Assembly (NCBI RefSeq): GCF_036289405.1
Contig: NZ_JAYFFI010000001.1
Span: 248,001 to 312,000, forward strand
From: Pseudoramibacter faecis
GTDB taxonomy: Bacteria > Bacillota > Clostridia > Eubacteriales > Eubacteriaceae
Reading direction: 5' to 3'
DNA: 64,000 nt
The position numbers and the translations under genes are program-made. Under the pieces are notes generated by a model. It was not told the DNA's origin. It saw nothing but the letters and a program-made list of their open reading frames with translations, and did not search any database. Every line of letters starts with the position of its first letter. Positions within the stretch are counted from its first letter, which is position 1. This document shows positions 34,772 through 43,524 of this stretch, one piece after another.

Positions 34772-36205
34772 TCAGACTTTTAAATCCACCTCGGATAAAT
34801 CGATGGCGTCCGCGTTGGCCGCCAGCACCGGCTGAACTTCCTCCGCAAGAAAATCGGCGACCTGCTGGGGCGCCCGGCCGATATAAAGCGCCGGATCCAG
34901 GATGCCTGGAATTTCCTCCGCGGTGATCCCAAAGGAACCGTCCGCCACGATGCGTTCCATCAAATCGTTGGGCTTGCCCTCTTCTTTCACGGCGGCCCCG
35001 GCCTGCATCGAGAGCACGCGGATCTTTTCGTGCAGATCCTGACGGTCGCCCCCGCGCTTGACCCCTTCCATGATAATGTTTTCCGTCGCCATGAAGGGCA
35101 GCTCGTTCATGATGTGCTGGCGGATCACCTTGGGATAGACCACCAGCCCGCCGGTCACATTGTTGGCGATGCCGATGATGGCATCCACCGCGAGAAACGC
35201 TTCCGGAATGGCGATGCGCTTGTTGGCCGAGTCGTCCAGCGTGCGTTCAAACCATTGGTTCGCCTGGGTGACGGCCGGGTTGAGGCTGTCCACCATCACG
35301 TAGCGCGCCAGCGAACAAATGCGCTCGCTGCGCATCGGGTTGCGTTTGTAGGCCATAGCACTCGAGCCGATCTGGGTCTTCTCGAAAGGCTCTTCCACTT
35401 CCTTCAGATGCTGCAGCAGCCGGATATCCGTCGCAAACTTGGACAGGCTTTGGGCGATGCCGGAGAGCACCGCCAGCACCCGGGCGTCAAATTTGCGCGG
35501 ATAGGTCTGCCCGGTCACGGCATACGTTTTGTCAAAGCCCATCTTCTTGGCCACCAGAACATCGAGCTGTTTGACCTTATCCGCGTCGTTGTCGAACAAA
35601 TCCATGAAGCTCGCCTGGGTGCCGGTGGTGCCCTTGGCGCCGCGCAGCCGCACGGTCCCGATCAAATATTCCAGATCCGCGTAGTCCATCAAAAGATCCT
35701 GCAGCCAAAGGGTCGCCCGTTTGCCCACCGTCGTCAGCTGGGCCGGCTGGAAATGGGTGAAGCCCAGTGTCGGCAGCGCTTGATAGGTATCGGCAAACCG
35801 TGCCAGCCTGGCGATGAGGTTCACCAAAATCCTGCGGATGTGCCTTAACCCCTCGCGGTATTGGATGATGTCGGTATTGTCCCCCACATAGGCCGAGGTC
35901 GCCCCGAGATGGATGATGCCCCGGGCGCCCGGGCATTGGTCGCCATAGGTGTGCACATGGGCCATCACGTCGTGGCGCAGCTTCTTTTCGTATTTCGCGG
36001 CCAGCTCATAGTCGATGTCGTCCACTTTGGATTTTAATTCGGCAATCTGCTCGTCGCTGATGCGAAGGCCCAGCTCCTGCTCGGTCTCGGCCAGGGCCAC
36101 CCAGAGGCGCCGCCAGGTCGAAAATTTGTTGTCGGCCGAAAAAATACGGCCGATTTTCTCGGATGCATAACGTTCAATCAGCGGATTTTCGTAAGTTGCT
36201 TTCAT
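34772..36205 (-). CDS. purB: Adenylosuccinate lyase
   Basis: 477 residues. Catalyses two fumarate-releasing steps in purine synthesis (SAICAR to AICAR and adenylosuccinate to AMP). The lyase signature GSSAMAYKRNPMRSE is near residue 288, with HLGATSAYVGDNTD near residue 100 and FTHFQPAQLTTVGKR near residue 155. The second of two adjacent ATGs is preferred because AAGGAG is then five bases away. It is followed by a terminator. The upstream upp gene, also nucleotide salvage, is 22 bases away on the same strand. Confidence 0.96.
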   Translation of the reverse strand: MKATYENPLIERYASEKIGRIFSADNKFSTWRRLWVALAETEQELGLRISDEQIAELKSKVDDIDYELAAKYEKKLRHDVMAHVHTYGDQCPGARGIIHLGATSAYVGDNTDIIQYREGLRHIRRILVNLIARLARFADTYQALPTLGFTHFQPAQLTTVGKRATLWLQDLLMDYADLEYLIGTVRLRGAKGTTGTQASFMDLFDNDADKVKQLDVLVAKKMGFDKTYAVTGQTYPRKFDARVLAVLSGIAQSLSKFATDIRLLQHLKEVEEPFEKTQIGSSAMAYKRNPMRSERICSLARYVMVDSLNPAVTQANQWFERTLDDSANKRIAIPEAFLAVDAIIGIANNVTGGLVVYPKVIRQHIMNELPFMATENIIMEGVKRGGDRQDLHEKIRVLSMQAGAAVKEEGKPNDLMERIVADGSFGITAEEIPGILDPALYIGRAPQQVADFLAEEVQPVLAANADAIDLSEVDLKV

Positions 36206-36227
36206 CATCGCTCCTTAAAATCAAAAA

Positions 36228-36902
36228 TCAGTTCAACGTGCCGAAAATGCGATCCCCCGCATCCCCGAGCCCCGGAACAATGTATTTATGCGCGTCCAGA
36301 TGGCTGTCGACGGCGCAGCAGTAAATCGGCACATCCGGATATTTGTCCGACAGGCGCGCGAGACCTTCCGGCGCCGTGAGAATCGCCGCCACCACAATAT
36401 CTTCGCAGCCCTGCCGGTGCAGCAGATCGACGGTGTAATCGATCGAGCCGCCGGTGGCCAGCATCGGATCGATGATGATGCACTTGTGCCGGTGGATATC
36501 GCTGGGGAATTTCTGATAATAGGCGATAGGCGCGTGGGTCGTTTCATCCCGCTGGACGCCGACGTTCAGAATCTGCACGTCCGGATACACATCGGTAAAG
36601 CCGGAAACCATGCCGATGCCCGCCCGCAGAATCGGAACAATCGCCAAAGGCTGCTGCAAGTCGATGCGCTTTTGCAGCGTGTGGCACAGCGGGGTTTCGA
36701 TTTCAACCGTTTTGGTCGGCAGGGTCGCCCCGATTTCATACGCGATAAAACCGCTGATTTCCTTCACAATTTCCCGGAATTTGCGATTGCCGGTCTTGGC
36801 CATGCGCAGCACGGTCAGCCGGTCAGTCACCAGCGGATTGGTGATGACGTGAACGTTCTCCGGAAGGGTGAAAGTTCTGCCGGAATCATCTGAATTTGCC
36901 AT
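36228..36902 (-). CDS. upp: Uracil phosphoribosyltransferase
   Basis: 224 residues. Salvages uracil with PRPP to UMP. The PRPP-binding motif IIDPMLATGGSIDYTVD is near residue 128, PILRAGIGMV near residue 75, and the C-terminal PGLGDAGDRIFGT matches the Upp family ending. The start is the ATG at 36900-36902, five bases after GGAGG. It is the first gene of a probable upp-purB unit. Confidence 0.96.
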   Translation of the reverse strand: MANSDDSGRTFTLPENVHVITNPLVTDRLTVLRMAKTGNRKFREIVKEISGFIAYEIGATLPTKTVEIETPLCHTLQKRIDLQQPLAIVPILRAGIGMVSGFTDVYPDVQILNVGVQRDETTHAPIAYYQKFPSDIHRHKCIIIDPMLATGGSIDYTVDLLHRQGCEDIVVAAILTAPEGLARLSDKYPDVPIYCCAVDSHLDAHKYIVPGLGDAGDRIFGTLN

Positions 36903-36966
36903 AAACGCCTCCATTTTGAATTCATTTTTTAATTATTATACTCGGGATGTCGGCCGCATTGCAACT

Positions 36967-38175
36967 TTATTTTCTGCAGCCAAACCCATTCAAAAACGTT
37001 TCGATGCGGTCAAAGCCCTTGTCGATGGTCGCACGGTCCACCGTATAGGCAAAGCGCACAAAGCCGTCGGCGCCGAACGCCTCCCCGGGAATCGTCACCA
37101 CCTGCTTCGCCTCGAGCAGCTGCATCGAAAAATCATTGGCCGTATCAAAGGGATAGGCCGGGTCGGCCAGCAGCGGCCGCACGTCCACAAAAATATAAAA
37201 GGTGGCATCCGGCGGCAGGTAAGAAAGTCCCAGCGCATCCAGCCGGGCCGTCATGGTTTTGCGGCGCGCCGCGTACTCGGCGATCATCGGCGCGATCTTT
37301 CCCGCCTGCCCCCGCAGCGCCGCAATCCCGGCATGCTGGGAGATGGTGGACGGATGGGAGATGGTGTGCCCCTGGATTTTGTTCATCCCGGCGGCGATCC
37401 AGGCCGGTGCCGCCGCCCAGCCCAGCCGCCAGCCGGTCATCGCGAAGGTTTTGCTGAAGCCGTTAACAACGATCGTCCGCGCTTTAATCGCCTCGCCCAG
37501 CGCGGCGATGCTCACCGCCGCCACGTCAGGATCATACACAAAGGCTTCATAAATCTCGTCGGAAATCACCACGAGATCCGCCGCCACAATCACCTCCGCC
37601 AGCGCTGTCAGCTCCTCCTTGCGGTACACCTGTCCGGTGGGGTTCACCGGCGTGTTGAGCATCATGACCTTGGTGCGCGGCGTTACCGCTGCCATAATCT
37701 CCCTGGCCGTCATTTTAAAGCCATTTGCCGGATCGGTGTCCACAATCACCGGGACGCCCCCGGCAAGCTTAACCATCTCGGTGTAGCTCACCCAATAGGG
37801 CCGGGGCATGATGACCTCATCCCCCGGATCGAGCAGGGTCTGCAGGCTCACCGCCAGCGCGCTCTTCGCGCCGCTGGTCACCACGATGTCGGCCGGCGTA
37901 TAATGCAGATGATTTTCCCCCTCGAGCTTGTCGCAGATGGCTTCCCGCAAGGCGTAGACCCCGGCCACCGCATCGTATTTGGTATAGCCCGCGTCGATGG
38001 CGGTCTTGGCCCCGTCCTTGATATAAGCAGGAGTGTCAAAATCCGGCTCGCCAGTGCCAAAGCGCACCACGTCCGCGCCGGCGGCGGTCAGCGCCGCAGT
38101 CTTTTCGGCCAGGGCCAACGTCAGCGAATCGCTGCAGTGGTCAATCTTTTCGGAACATTTTAATCGGGTGGTCAT
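36967..38175 (-). CDS. Class I pyridoxal-phosphate aminotransferase (aspartate type)
   Basis: 402 residues. The PLP lysine is in NGFSKTFAMTGWRLGW near residue 236, with FGTGEPDFDTP near residue 40 and MLNTPVNPTGQVY near residue 172, typical of the AspC/AspB subgroup. Probably makes aspartate or a related amino acid, but aromatic or alanine specificity cannot be excluded. The start ATG overlaps the upstream ymdB stop codon (ATGA), so the two are translationally coupled. Confidence 0.9.
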   Translation of the reverse strand: MTTRLKCSEKIDHCSDSLTLALAEKTAALTAAGADVVRFGTGEPDFDTPAYIKDGAKTAIDAGYTKYDAVAGVYALREAICDKLEGENHLHYTPADIVVTSGAKSALAVSLQTLLDPGDEVIMPRPYWVSYTEMVKLAGGVPVIVDTDPANGFKMTAREIMAAVTPRTKVMMLNTPVNPTGQVYRKEELTALAEVIVAADLVVISDEIYEAFVYDPDVAAVSIAALGEAIKARTIVVNGFSKTFAMTGWRLGWAAAPAWIAAGMNKIQGHTISHPSTISQHAGIAALRGQAGKIAPMIAEYAARRKTMTARLDALGLSYLPPDATFYIFVDVRPLLADPAYPFDTANDFSMQLLEAKQVVTIPGEAFGADGFVRFAYTVDRATIDKGFDRIETFLNGFGCRK

Positions 38176-38984
38176 GCTTTCGCCTTTCTTTCGTCGTCTT
38201 CATCATCATAAATTTCGTAAATGCGCTCGATGCGGCTGGCCCGGCCGGTGCCCGGGTCCACGTCGATCACCACACCGCCGAGCTGCCAAGGTTTTTCCTT
38301 CTCGACTTCGTAGCGCGCCGGCATTTTGGTGGTCATCTGGTGGAGAATAATGTCTTTTTTCACGCCGATCACCCCGTTCAGCGGGCCGGTCATGCCCAGA
38401 TCGGTAATCGTGGCCGTGCCGCCGGGCAAAATCCGCGCGTCCACCGTCTGCACATGGGTGTGGGTGCCGACCACCGCGCTCGCCTTTCCGTCGAGGTAAT
38501 AGCCCATGGCAATTTTTTCACTGGTAGTCTCCGCGTGAAAATCCACCAGAAAAATATCGCTGTTCGCCCGAATCTCGGCCATCGCGGCATCAATGACCGC
38601 AAAGGGCGAGTCCAGCGCCTCCATAAAGGTCTGTCCCGACGCGTTGAGCACACAGGCCCGCGCCCCGTCCCAATCGTAAAAGGCGTAGCCCCGGCCGGGC
38701 GCATCCTTCGGATAATTCAGCGGCCGCACAATCTGCGGATAGCCGCCGATATAATCCGCGGTCTCCCGCTGCTTCCACACGTGGTTGCCCATAGTCAGCA
38801 CGTCGATGTCCAGGGCGAGCAGCTGCTTGGCGTTTTTTTCTGTCAGGCCGTTGCCGCCGGAGGCGTTCTCGCCGTTCACTACAACGCGGTCCGCCCGAAA
38901 ACGTTCCTTCAAATCGGCCAGATGCTCGCGAAGAACCGTGCGGCCCGGCCGCCCCACCACATCGCCGATCATCATAATTCTCAT
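38172..38984 (-). CDS. ymdB: YmdB-type metallophosphoesterase (2',3'-cyclic nucleotide phosphodiesterase)
   Basis: 270 residues. All metal motifs are visible: MIGDVVGRPGR at the N-terminus, NGENASGGNG near residue 38, GNHVWKQRE near residue 67, DFHAETTSEK near 149 and GTHTHVQTVD near 175. This family hydrolyses cyclic mono- and dinucleotides and is usually found next to rny, as here. It is 55 bases downstream of rny with a terminator-like hairpin in the gap, and overlaps the aminotransferase start. Confidence 0.95.
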   Translation of the reverse strand: MRIMMIGDVVGRPGRTVLREHLADLKERFRADRVVVNGENASGGNGLTEKNAKQLLALDIDVLTMGNHVWKQRETADYIGGYPQIVRPLNYPKDAPGRGYAFYDWDGARACVLNASGQTFMEALDSPFAVIDAAMAEIRANSDIFLVDFHAETTSEKIAMGYYLDGKASAVVGTHTHVQTVDARILPGGTATITDLGMTGPLNGVIGVKKDIILHQMTTKMPARYEVEKEKPWQLGGVVIDVDPGTGRASRIERIYEIYDDEDDERKAKA

Positions 38985-39004
38985 GCTCTTCTCCTCGTCT
39001 TATC

Positions 39005-39028
39005 AAAAAAGGAAGGGTCTCCCCTTCC
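39005..39028 (-). terminator. Terminator between rny and ymdB
   Basis: On the minus strand, GGAAGGG, loop GAGA and CCCTTCC form a perfect 7-bp stem followed by six T residues. Since ymdB and the aminotransferase follow immediately, they may be expressed by partial read-through. Confidence 0.85.
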
Positions 39029-39038
39029 TCGTTGCAAT

Positions 39039-40571
39039 TTATTTGGCGTAATCCACCGCGCGGATTTCCCGGATCAGGTTGACCTTGACGTTGCCGGGAT
39101 ATTCCATTTCAGACTCGATCTTCTTGGCGATGTCCTTGGCCAAAAGATTCATCCCTTCGTCGTTGACATCTTCCGGCTTCACCATGACCCGCACCTCGCG
39201 GCCGGCCTGAATGGCAAAGGACTTCTCGACGCCTTCGAAGGAGGTCGCGATCTTTTCGAGGTCCTGAAGCCGCTGCACATAAGAGCCCAGGGTTTCTCTG
39301 CGGGCGCCCGGTCTTGCCGCCGAGATGGCGTCGGCCGCCTGCACCAGCACGGCTTCGATGGTTTGGGCCTCCACGTCGCCGTGGTGTGCTTCCACCGCGT
39401 GAATCACGGCCTTGCTTTCTTTATGCTTTTTCAGCACGTTCACGCCGATTTCCACGTGATTGCCTTCGACTTCGTGGTCGATGGATTTGCCGATGTCGTG
39501 GAGCAGGCCGGCACGCTTGGCGATTTTCACGTTGGCGTCGAGCTCCGCAGCCATCATGCCCGCGAGATAGGACACTTCGACGGAATGCCTGAGCACGTTC
39601 TGGCCGTAGCTGGTTCGGAATTTGAGCCGGCCCAGCAGCCTGACGATTTCCGGGTGCACGTTGTGAATCCCGGTGTCAAAGCAGGCCTGTTCGCCCATTT
39701 CTTTAATCTGGGCATCCAATTCCTTGCGGCATTTGTTTACGACTTCTTCGATGCGAGCCGGGTGGATGCGACCGTCGACAATCAGCCGTTCAAGCGCCAT
39801 GCGGGCCACTTCCCGGCGAATCGGGTCAAAGCCGGAGAGCACCACCGCTTCCGGCGTATCGTCGATGATCAAATCGATCCCCGTCATCTTTTCGAGGGCG
39901 CGGATGTTGCGGCCCTCCCGGCCGATGATGCGCCCCTTCATTTCGTCGCTGGGCAGATTGACGACGGAAACCGTCGATTCCGCCACGTGATCCGCCGCGT
40001 AACGCTGGATGGACTGGGCGACAATTTCGTTGGCCTTTTTATTGGCGTCGGCTTTGGCCTCATCCTCGATGCGCTTGGCGAGAACCGCCGCGTCGGCCCG
40101 GGCTTCCCGGCTGACCTCTTCCATCAGCACATCCCTGGCTTCATCCCGGGACATGCCGGCCACTCGTTCGAGCTCCGCCATTTTTTCGTCCATCATGCCG
40201 GCGAGCTTTTTTTGCTTCTGATCGAGCTCTTTGCCGCGCCGGTCGAGCTTTTCCCGGCTTTTGTCCAGACTGGCGTTTTTCCGATCCAGATTTTCCTCTT
40301 TTTTCATCAGGCGATTTTCCATTTTCTGGAGCTCGCTGCGACGTTCGCGATTCTCCGCTTCGTGGGTTTCCTTGATTTGAATCGCTTCTTCTTTCGCATT
40401 GAACAGCATTTCTTTTTTCTGGGTTTCGCCTTCTCTAACCGCGTCTTCGACAATGCGCTTGGCCTCAGCCTCTGCTGAGCCGAGCTTGGCCTCCGACGTC
40501 ATTTTTCGAATCATATAACCGGCGATCAGGGCAATCACAATGCCGACCGCCAGAATGATATTCACTATCAT
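39039..40571 (-). CDS. rny: Ribonuclease Y
   Basis: 510 residues. Membrane-anchored endoribonuclease that starts mRNA decay. An N-terminal transmembrane helix (IILAVGIVIALIAGYMI) is followed by a long charged coiled coil (to about residue 200), a KH domain with GREGRNIRALEKMTG near residue 222, and an HD domain with LLHDIGKSIDHEVEG near residue 360. It starts behind AGGAGGTGG. Followed by ymdB, the usual partner. Confidence 0.97.
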   Translation of the reverse strand: MIVNIILAVGIVIALIAGYMIRKMTSEAKLGSAEAEAKRIVEDAVREGETQKKEMLFNAKEEAIQIKETHEAENRERRSELQKMENRLMKKEENLDRKNASLDKSREKLDRRGKELDQKQKKLAGMMDEKMAELERVAGMSRDEARDVLMEEVSREARADAAVLAKRIEDEAKADANKKANEIVAQSIQRYAADHVAESTVSVVNLPSDEMKGRIIGREGRNIRALEKMTGIDLIIDDTPEAVVLSGFDPIRREVARMALERLIVDGRIHPARIEEVVNKCRKELDAQIKEMGEQACFDTGIHNVHPEIVRLLGRLKFRTSYGQNVLRHSVEVSYLAGMMAAELDANVKIAKRAGLLHDIGKSIDHEVEGNHVEIGVNVLKKHKESKAVIHAVEAHHGDVEAQTIEAVLVQAADAISAARPGARRETLGSYVQRLQDLEKIATSFEGVEKSFAIQAGREVRVMVKPEDVNDEGMNLLAKDIAKKIESEMEYPGNVKVNLIREIRAVDYAK

Positions 40572-40644
40572 TGGTCGATGCCACCTCCTGTATTAAATTT
40601 TGTGTTGATTTATGCATTGATTTTTTTTACACAACTTCTGTTTT

Positions 40645-40673
40645 ATTTTACCCTTAAATATTGCAAAGGTCAA
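40645..40673 (-). promoter_or_regulatory. rny promoter
   Basis: On the minus strand, TTGACC (40668-40673), a 17-base spacer and TAAAAT (40645-40650). The sequence from 40674 to 40872 is GC-rich and I find no gene or RNA element in it. Confidence 0.7.
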
Positions 40674-40872
40674 TAAAAGCAGCGACGCCGGCGAAAACTT
40701 TTCCATATGTTTTGCGCGCGGGCAGACCGCGGTTTTCGGCCGATGAGCCGTCGGGCATATCGGCATCCGGCCGGCACTCGGCGCGCGCTTTGTGCGTCGC
40801 CGGCGGGTGAAGTTCTTTTCTTAAACGGTCATTTTTTCTGCATTCATTTTTCTTGGATCATCCCGGCGCCGC

Positions 40873-40901
40873 TTGCAAACGGCCGAGGCTTCTGATAGAA
40901 T
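40873..40901 (+). promoter_or_regulatory. Promoter of the EamA transporter gene
   Basis: TTGCAA (40873-40878), a 17-base spacer and TAGAAT (40896-40901), 85 bases before the ATG. Confidence 0.6.
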
Positions 40902-40985
40902 GATCAGCGTTTTAACCGGCGGTTTCTGCGCCGCTGCCTACGACCCTCATGATTTCACACCCCTTTCGAAAGAAGATGATTGCCC

Positions 40986-41903
40986 ATGTTGTTTCAGCGC
41001 TTCGCCGCGCGTATCCGGCAAAACGAACACGCGCTCGGCATCGTTTATATTGTCGCTTCTGCTTTCTGTTTTTCACTGATGAGCTTTTTCATCCGCCGCG
41101 CCGGCAATCTGCCCACCATGCAGAAGGCCTTTTTCCGCAATTTCGTCGCCTTGCTCGTGGCCACGGTCATGCTTTTGCGCACCCCGGAAAAATTTCACAT
41201 GCAAAAGGGCAGCGGTTCTGGTCTTTTATTGCGTTCGTTTTTCGGCACCTGCGGCCTAATCGCCAATTTCTACGCCATCGACCGGCTCGGCCTCGCCGAT
41301 GCGAATGTTCTCAACAAGATGGCGCCGTTCTTCGCCATCCTCGCCTCGGCCTTCATCCTGAACGAGAAGCCCAACCGCATCGAAGTGCTTTCGGTGATCG
41401 TCGCCTTTGCGGGCGCCCTTTTCGTGGTCAAGCCCACTGCGGGTCTGGCGAGCCTGCCGGCTTTAATCGGGCTTTTCGGCGGCTTCGGCGCCGGCACGGC
41501 CTACACCTTTGTGCGCAAGCTTGGCATGCACGGCGAGCGCGGCCCGATGATCGTCTTTTGCTTTTCGGCCTTTTCGGTGCTGATGTGCACCCCGATAATC
41601 GTTTTTCACTATGTGCCCATGACTCCGGGGCAGCTGGTCACGCTGCTGATCGGCGGAATCGCGGCGGCCGGCGGCCAGCTGACCGTCACCGCGGCCTACA
41701 CCCACGCACCGGCTCGGGAAATCTCGGTTTTTGACTATGCTCAGGTGCTCTTCGCCGCTCTTTGGGGCTTTCTCTTCTTTGGGGAAGTCTCCGACGGTTA
41801 CAGCATTATCGGCTACGTGCTGATCATCGGCACCGCTGTCGCCAAATGGCTTATCACCGTCCATTTGGCGCCGCGAAAAAAAGCACAGCAAAAAACGGCG
41901 TAA
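40986..41903 (+). CDS. EamA/DMT family transporter (RhaT-like)
   Basis: 305 residues with ten hydrophobic segments in two EamA repeats: the first around YIVASAFCFSLMSFFIRR (near residue 20), the second around GLFGGFGAGTAYTFVRKLG (near residue 163). Exporters of metabolites or amino acids belong here. The C-terminus is basic (APRKKAQQKT). The ATG at 40986 is weakly served (AAGAAG); a TTG six bases earlier is an alternative. The substrate is unknown. Confidence 0.88.
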   Translation: MLFQRFAARIRQNEHALGIVYIVASAFCFSLMSFFIRRAGNLPTMQKAFFRNFVALLVATVMLLRTPEKFHMQKGSGSGLLLRSFFGTCGLIANFYAIDRLGLADANVLNKMAPFFAILASAFILNEKPNRIEVLSVIVAFAGALFVVKPTAGLASLPALIGLFGGFGAGTAYTFVRKLGMHGERGPMIVFCFSAFSVLMCTPIIVFHYVPMTPGQLVTLLIGGIAAAGGQLTVTAAYTHAPAREISVFDYAQVLFAALWGFLFFGEVSDGYSIIGYVLIIGTAVAKWLITVHLAPRKKAQQKTA

Positions 41904-41937
41904 CCGTTCGAGGCTTCGGCCCTTTTTTGTTACGCCG
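41896..41937 (+). terminator. Terminator after the EamA transporter
   Basis: CGGCGTAAC (41896-41904) and GTTACGCCG (41929-41937) are perfect 9-bp arms; inside them lies GGCTTCGGCC followed by six T. The inner tetraloop hairpin with its T tract is probably the functional terminator. Confidence 0.55.
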
Positions 41938-41954
41938 CCCAATGGAGGCTTACC

Positions 41955-42602
41955 ATGTCTTTGTTATCCCAATGCGCGGCGGGCTATACCGCCCTGGCTG
42001 CCCAGAATCACCAGGTGGCCCTCGCCGCTGTGAACACGATCGTCTTTCTCGCGGGATTCGTCGGCTTCGGGCTGCTGATCCGCCTCGTCGCCGACGGCCT
42101 CACGGCGCTCCTCGGTCTGGCCATCGGCCGCGGGCCGGCTTATACCGTCCGCAACGTCATCACCTATCCGGGCGTCGTCCACCACGAGCTGGCCCACGCC
42201 CTGTTCGCCTGGATCACCGGCGCCCGCATCGAGCGCATCACCCTGCGCCCCGCCGGCGACACGCTGGGCTCCGTGCAATTCACGCCCCGGGGCGCCGCGC
42301 TTCGCCAATCGCTGCAGCTCACTCTGTCGGCCGTTGCACCGGTGGTCTGCGGCACATTAACGCTCACACTCTTGATGCCGCGGCTGCTCCCCTGGTGCCA
42401 AACGCTTTGGCAGCGCGCGCTCTGGGGCTATTTTACCGCGTCGGTCTTCTTTCACATGGATTTAAGCCCCCAGGATGTCCGCGTCGCGCTGCGGGGGCTG
42501 CCGCTTTGTGCGCTTTTGTTTTTTCTCATCACACTGGCGCTGCTGCTTTTCGGTATCAACGATCTGACGCTGATCCTTTCGGCGCTTCGGACAGGCTTTT
42601 AA
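41955..42602 (+). CDS. Membrane M50-like zinc metallopeptidase
   Basis: 215 residues with about four to five hydrophobic helices. The zinc motif VVHHELAHALF (HExxH) is near residue 75, and an acidic HMDLSPQD segment near residue 168 may supply the third ligand, as the distal D in site-2 proteases does. Many Clostridia carry such proteins; their substrates are unknown. GGAGG precedes the ATG by eight bases. Its last 47 bases overlap the end of the convergent thioesterase gene. Confidence 0.78.
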   Translation: MSLLSQCAAGYTALAAQNHQVALAAVNTIVFLAGFVGFGLLIRLVADGLTALLGLAIGRGPAYTVRNVITYPGVVHHELAHALFAWITGARIERITLRPAGDTLGSVQFTPRGAALRQSLQLTLSAVAPVVCGTLTLTLLMPRLLPWCQTLWQRALWGYFTASVFFHMDLSPQDVRVALRGLPLCALLFFLITLALLLFGINDLTLILSALRTGF

Positions 42603-42993
42603 GCAGGGCGTAAAAATCCGGCGCCGCCCGGTCGAGACGCACCGGCCGCCTCTCGGCGTCCACAAAACAATGCTCCGTCTCCCCGGCGAATATCCGGTGG
42701 CCGTCCTCCGCTTTCACCACGTCATAGCGCAGCCAGAAACGCAGACCCTTCAGCCGCGACAGCCGAACAGTGATCGCCACCTCGTCGGGGAAGGTCGTGC
42801 TCTCTTTGTATTCCCCGCTTAGCGCCAGCACCGGCGCGTCAAGTCCCGCCGCCGTCAGCCGGTCATAAGGCCAGCCCAGCTGGGCCAGCCAGTCGATGCG
42901 GGCTTCCTCCAGCCAGCGCACATAATTCGCGTGGTGGGTGATGCCCATGCCGTCCGTTTCGTAATAATGCACCCGCCGGCGGTAGGGTTTCAT
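42556..42993 (-). CDS. Acyl-CoA thioesterase (YbgC/4-HBT hotdog family)
   Basis: 145 residues. The hotdog N-terminus RVHYYETDGMGITHHANYVR (about residues 6-25) carries the family's catalytic Asp (YETD) and the H-H-x-x-Y motif, followed by WLEEARIDWLAQLGW. It hydrolyses acyl-CoA thioesters. The start is the ATG at 42991-42993, 15 bases before the PPOX gene ends; a start 18 bases further upstream is possible. Its 3' end overlaps the M50-like gene on the other strand by 47 bases. Confidence 0.88.
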   Translation of the reverse strand: MKPYRRRVHYYETDGMGITHHANYVRWLEEARIDWLAQLGWPYDRLTAAGLDAPVLALSGEYKESTTFPDEVAITVRLSRLKGLRFWLRYDVVKAEDGHRIFAGETEHCFVDAERRPVRLDRAAPDFYALLKSLSEAPKGSASDR

Positions 42994-43007
42994 TTCGCTT
43001 CCCGTCC

Positions 43008-43523
43008 TCATGCTTTCACCGCCAAATGCTGACGGCTGCTGTAGCCCGCCTTTTGAAATTCGGAGAACAGCAGCTCGACCTGCGCCAATCGGATCTCCAG
43101 CAGATACAGGGGCGTCGGCAGTGCTTTAAACGCCGCCTCGCCGATGCCTCGCGCGGCGCAAAGGGTTCGATAGGTCGGCGACTCCGGATCGATCACCGAT
43201 GCCGTCCCCGCAATCTGCACGCTGGCAAGCCTGCCCATGCCGGCATAGGGCTCGTACACCGCCGCTGCCACCCTGGCATTGCGCGCCAGGCCATCAAATT
43301 TATGACCGCCTTCTGTAAAAATATAAATCCTACCTTCATACCAAAGGTATTCAAGCAGCGTGCACCGAAGCCGATCGCCGCTTCCCGTGGCCAGCGCCAG
43401 CGTTTGATGCGCCGCTAAAAACGCGTCCAATTTCGCCTCGAGCTCAGCTCGGGGCATTTTTTGTTCCAGCGGCTCCGCCGCGGCTTTTTCATCCCAAAAA
43501 CGGGCTGCCCTTTCAAAATCCAT
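43008..43523 (-). CDS. Pyridoxamine 5'-phosphate oxidase-like (PPOX) flavoprotein
   Basis: 171 residues. A split-barrel FMN-binding fold is suggested by ALATGSGDRLRCTLLEYLWY (about residue 39), IYIFTEGGHKFDGLARN (about residue 62) and VQIAGTASVIDP (about residue 98). The start is the ATG at 43521-43523, one base after the upstream AMMECR1-type stop (TGAGATG), with AGAGGTG just before, so the two are coupled. Substrate unknown; heme or F420-type reactions are possible for this fold. Confidence 0.85.
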   Translation of the reverse strand: MDFERAARFWDEKAAAEPLEQKMPRAELEAKLDAFLAAHQTLALATGSGDRLRCTLLEYLWYEGRIYIFTEGGHKFDGLARNARVAAAVYEPYAGMGRLASVQIAGTASVIDPESPTYRTLCAARGIGEAAFKALPTPLYLLEIRLAQVELLFSEFQKAGYSSRQHLAVKA

Positions 43524-43524
43524 C

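Noticed and set aside
36868..40478. Long open frames on the plus strand (about 430 and 710 codons) across the aminotransferase, ymdB and rny
   Set aside because: They are antisense to well-recognised genes in GC-rich DNA, have no family features, and are rich in His/Arg/Gly as expected of shadows.
40674..40872. GC-rich intergenic stretch that might hide an RNA gene
   Set aside because: No tRNA-like cloverleaf, riboswitch core or terminator was found; short open frames there have no binding site.
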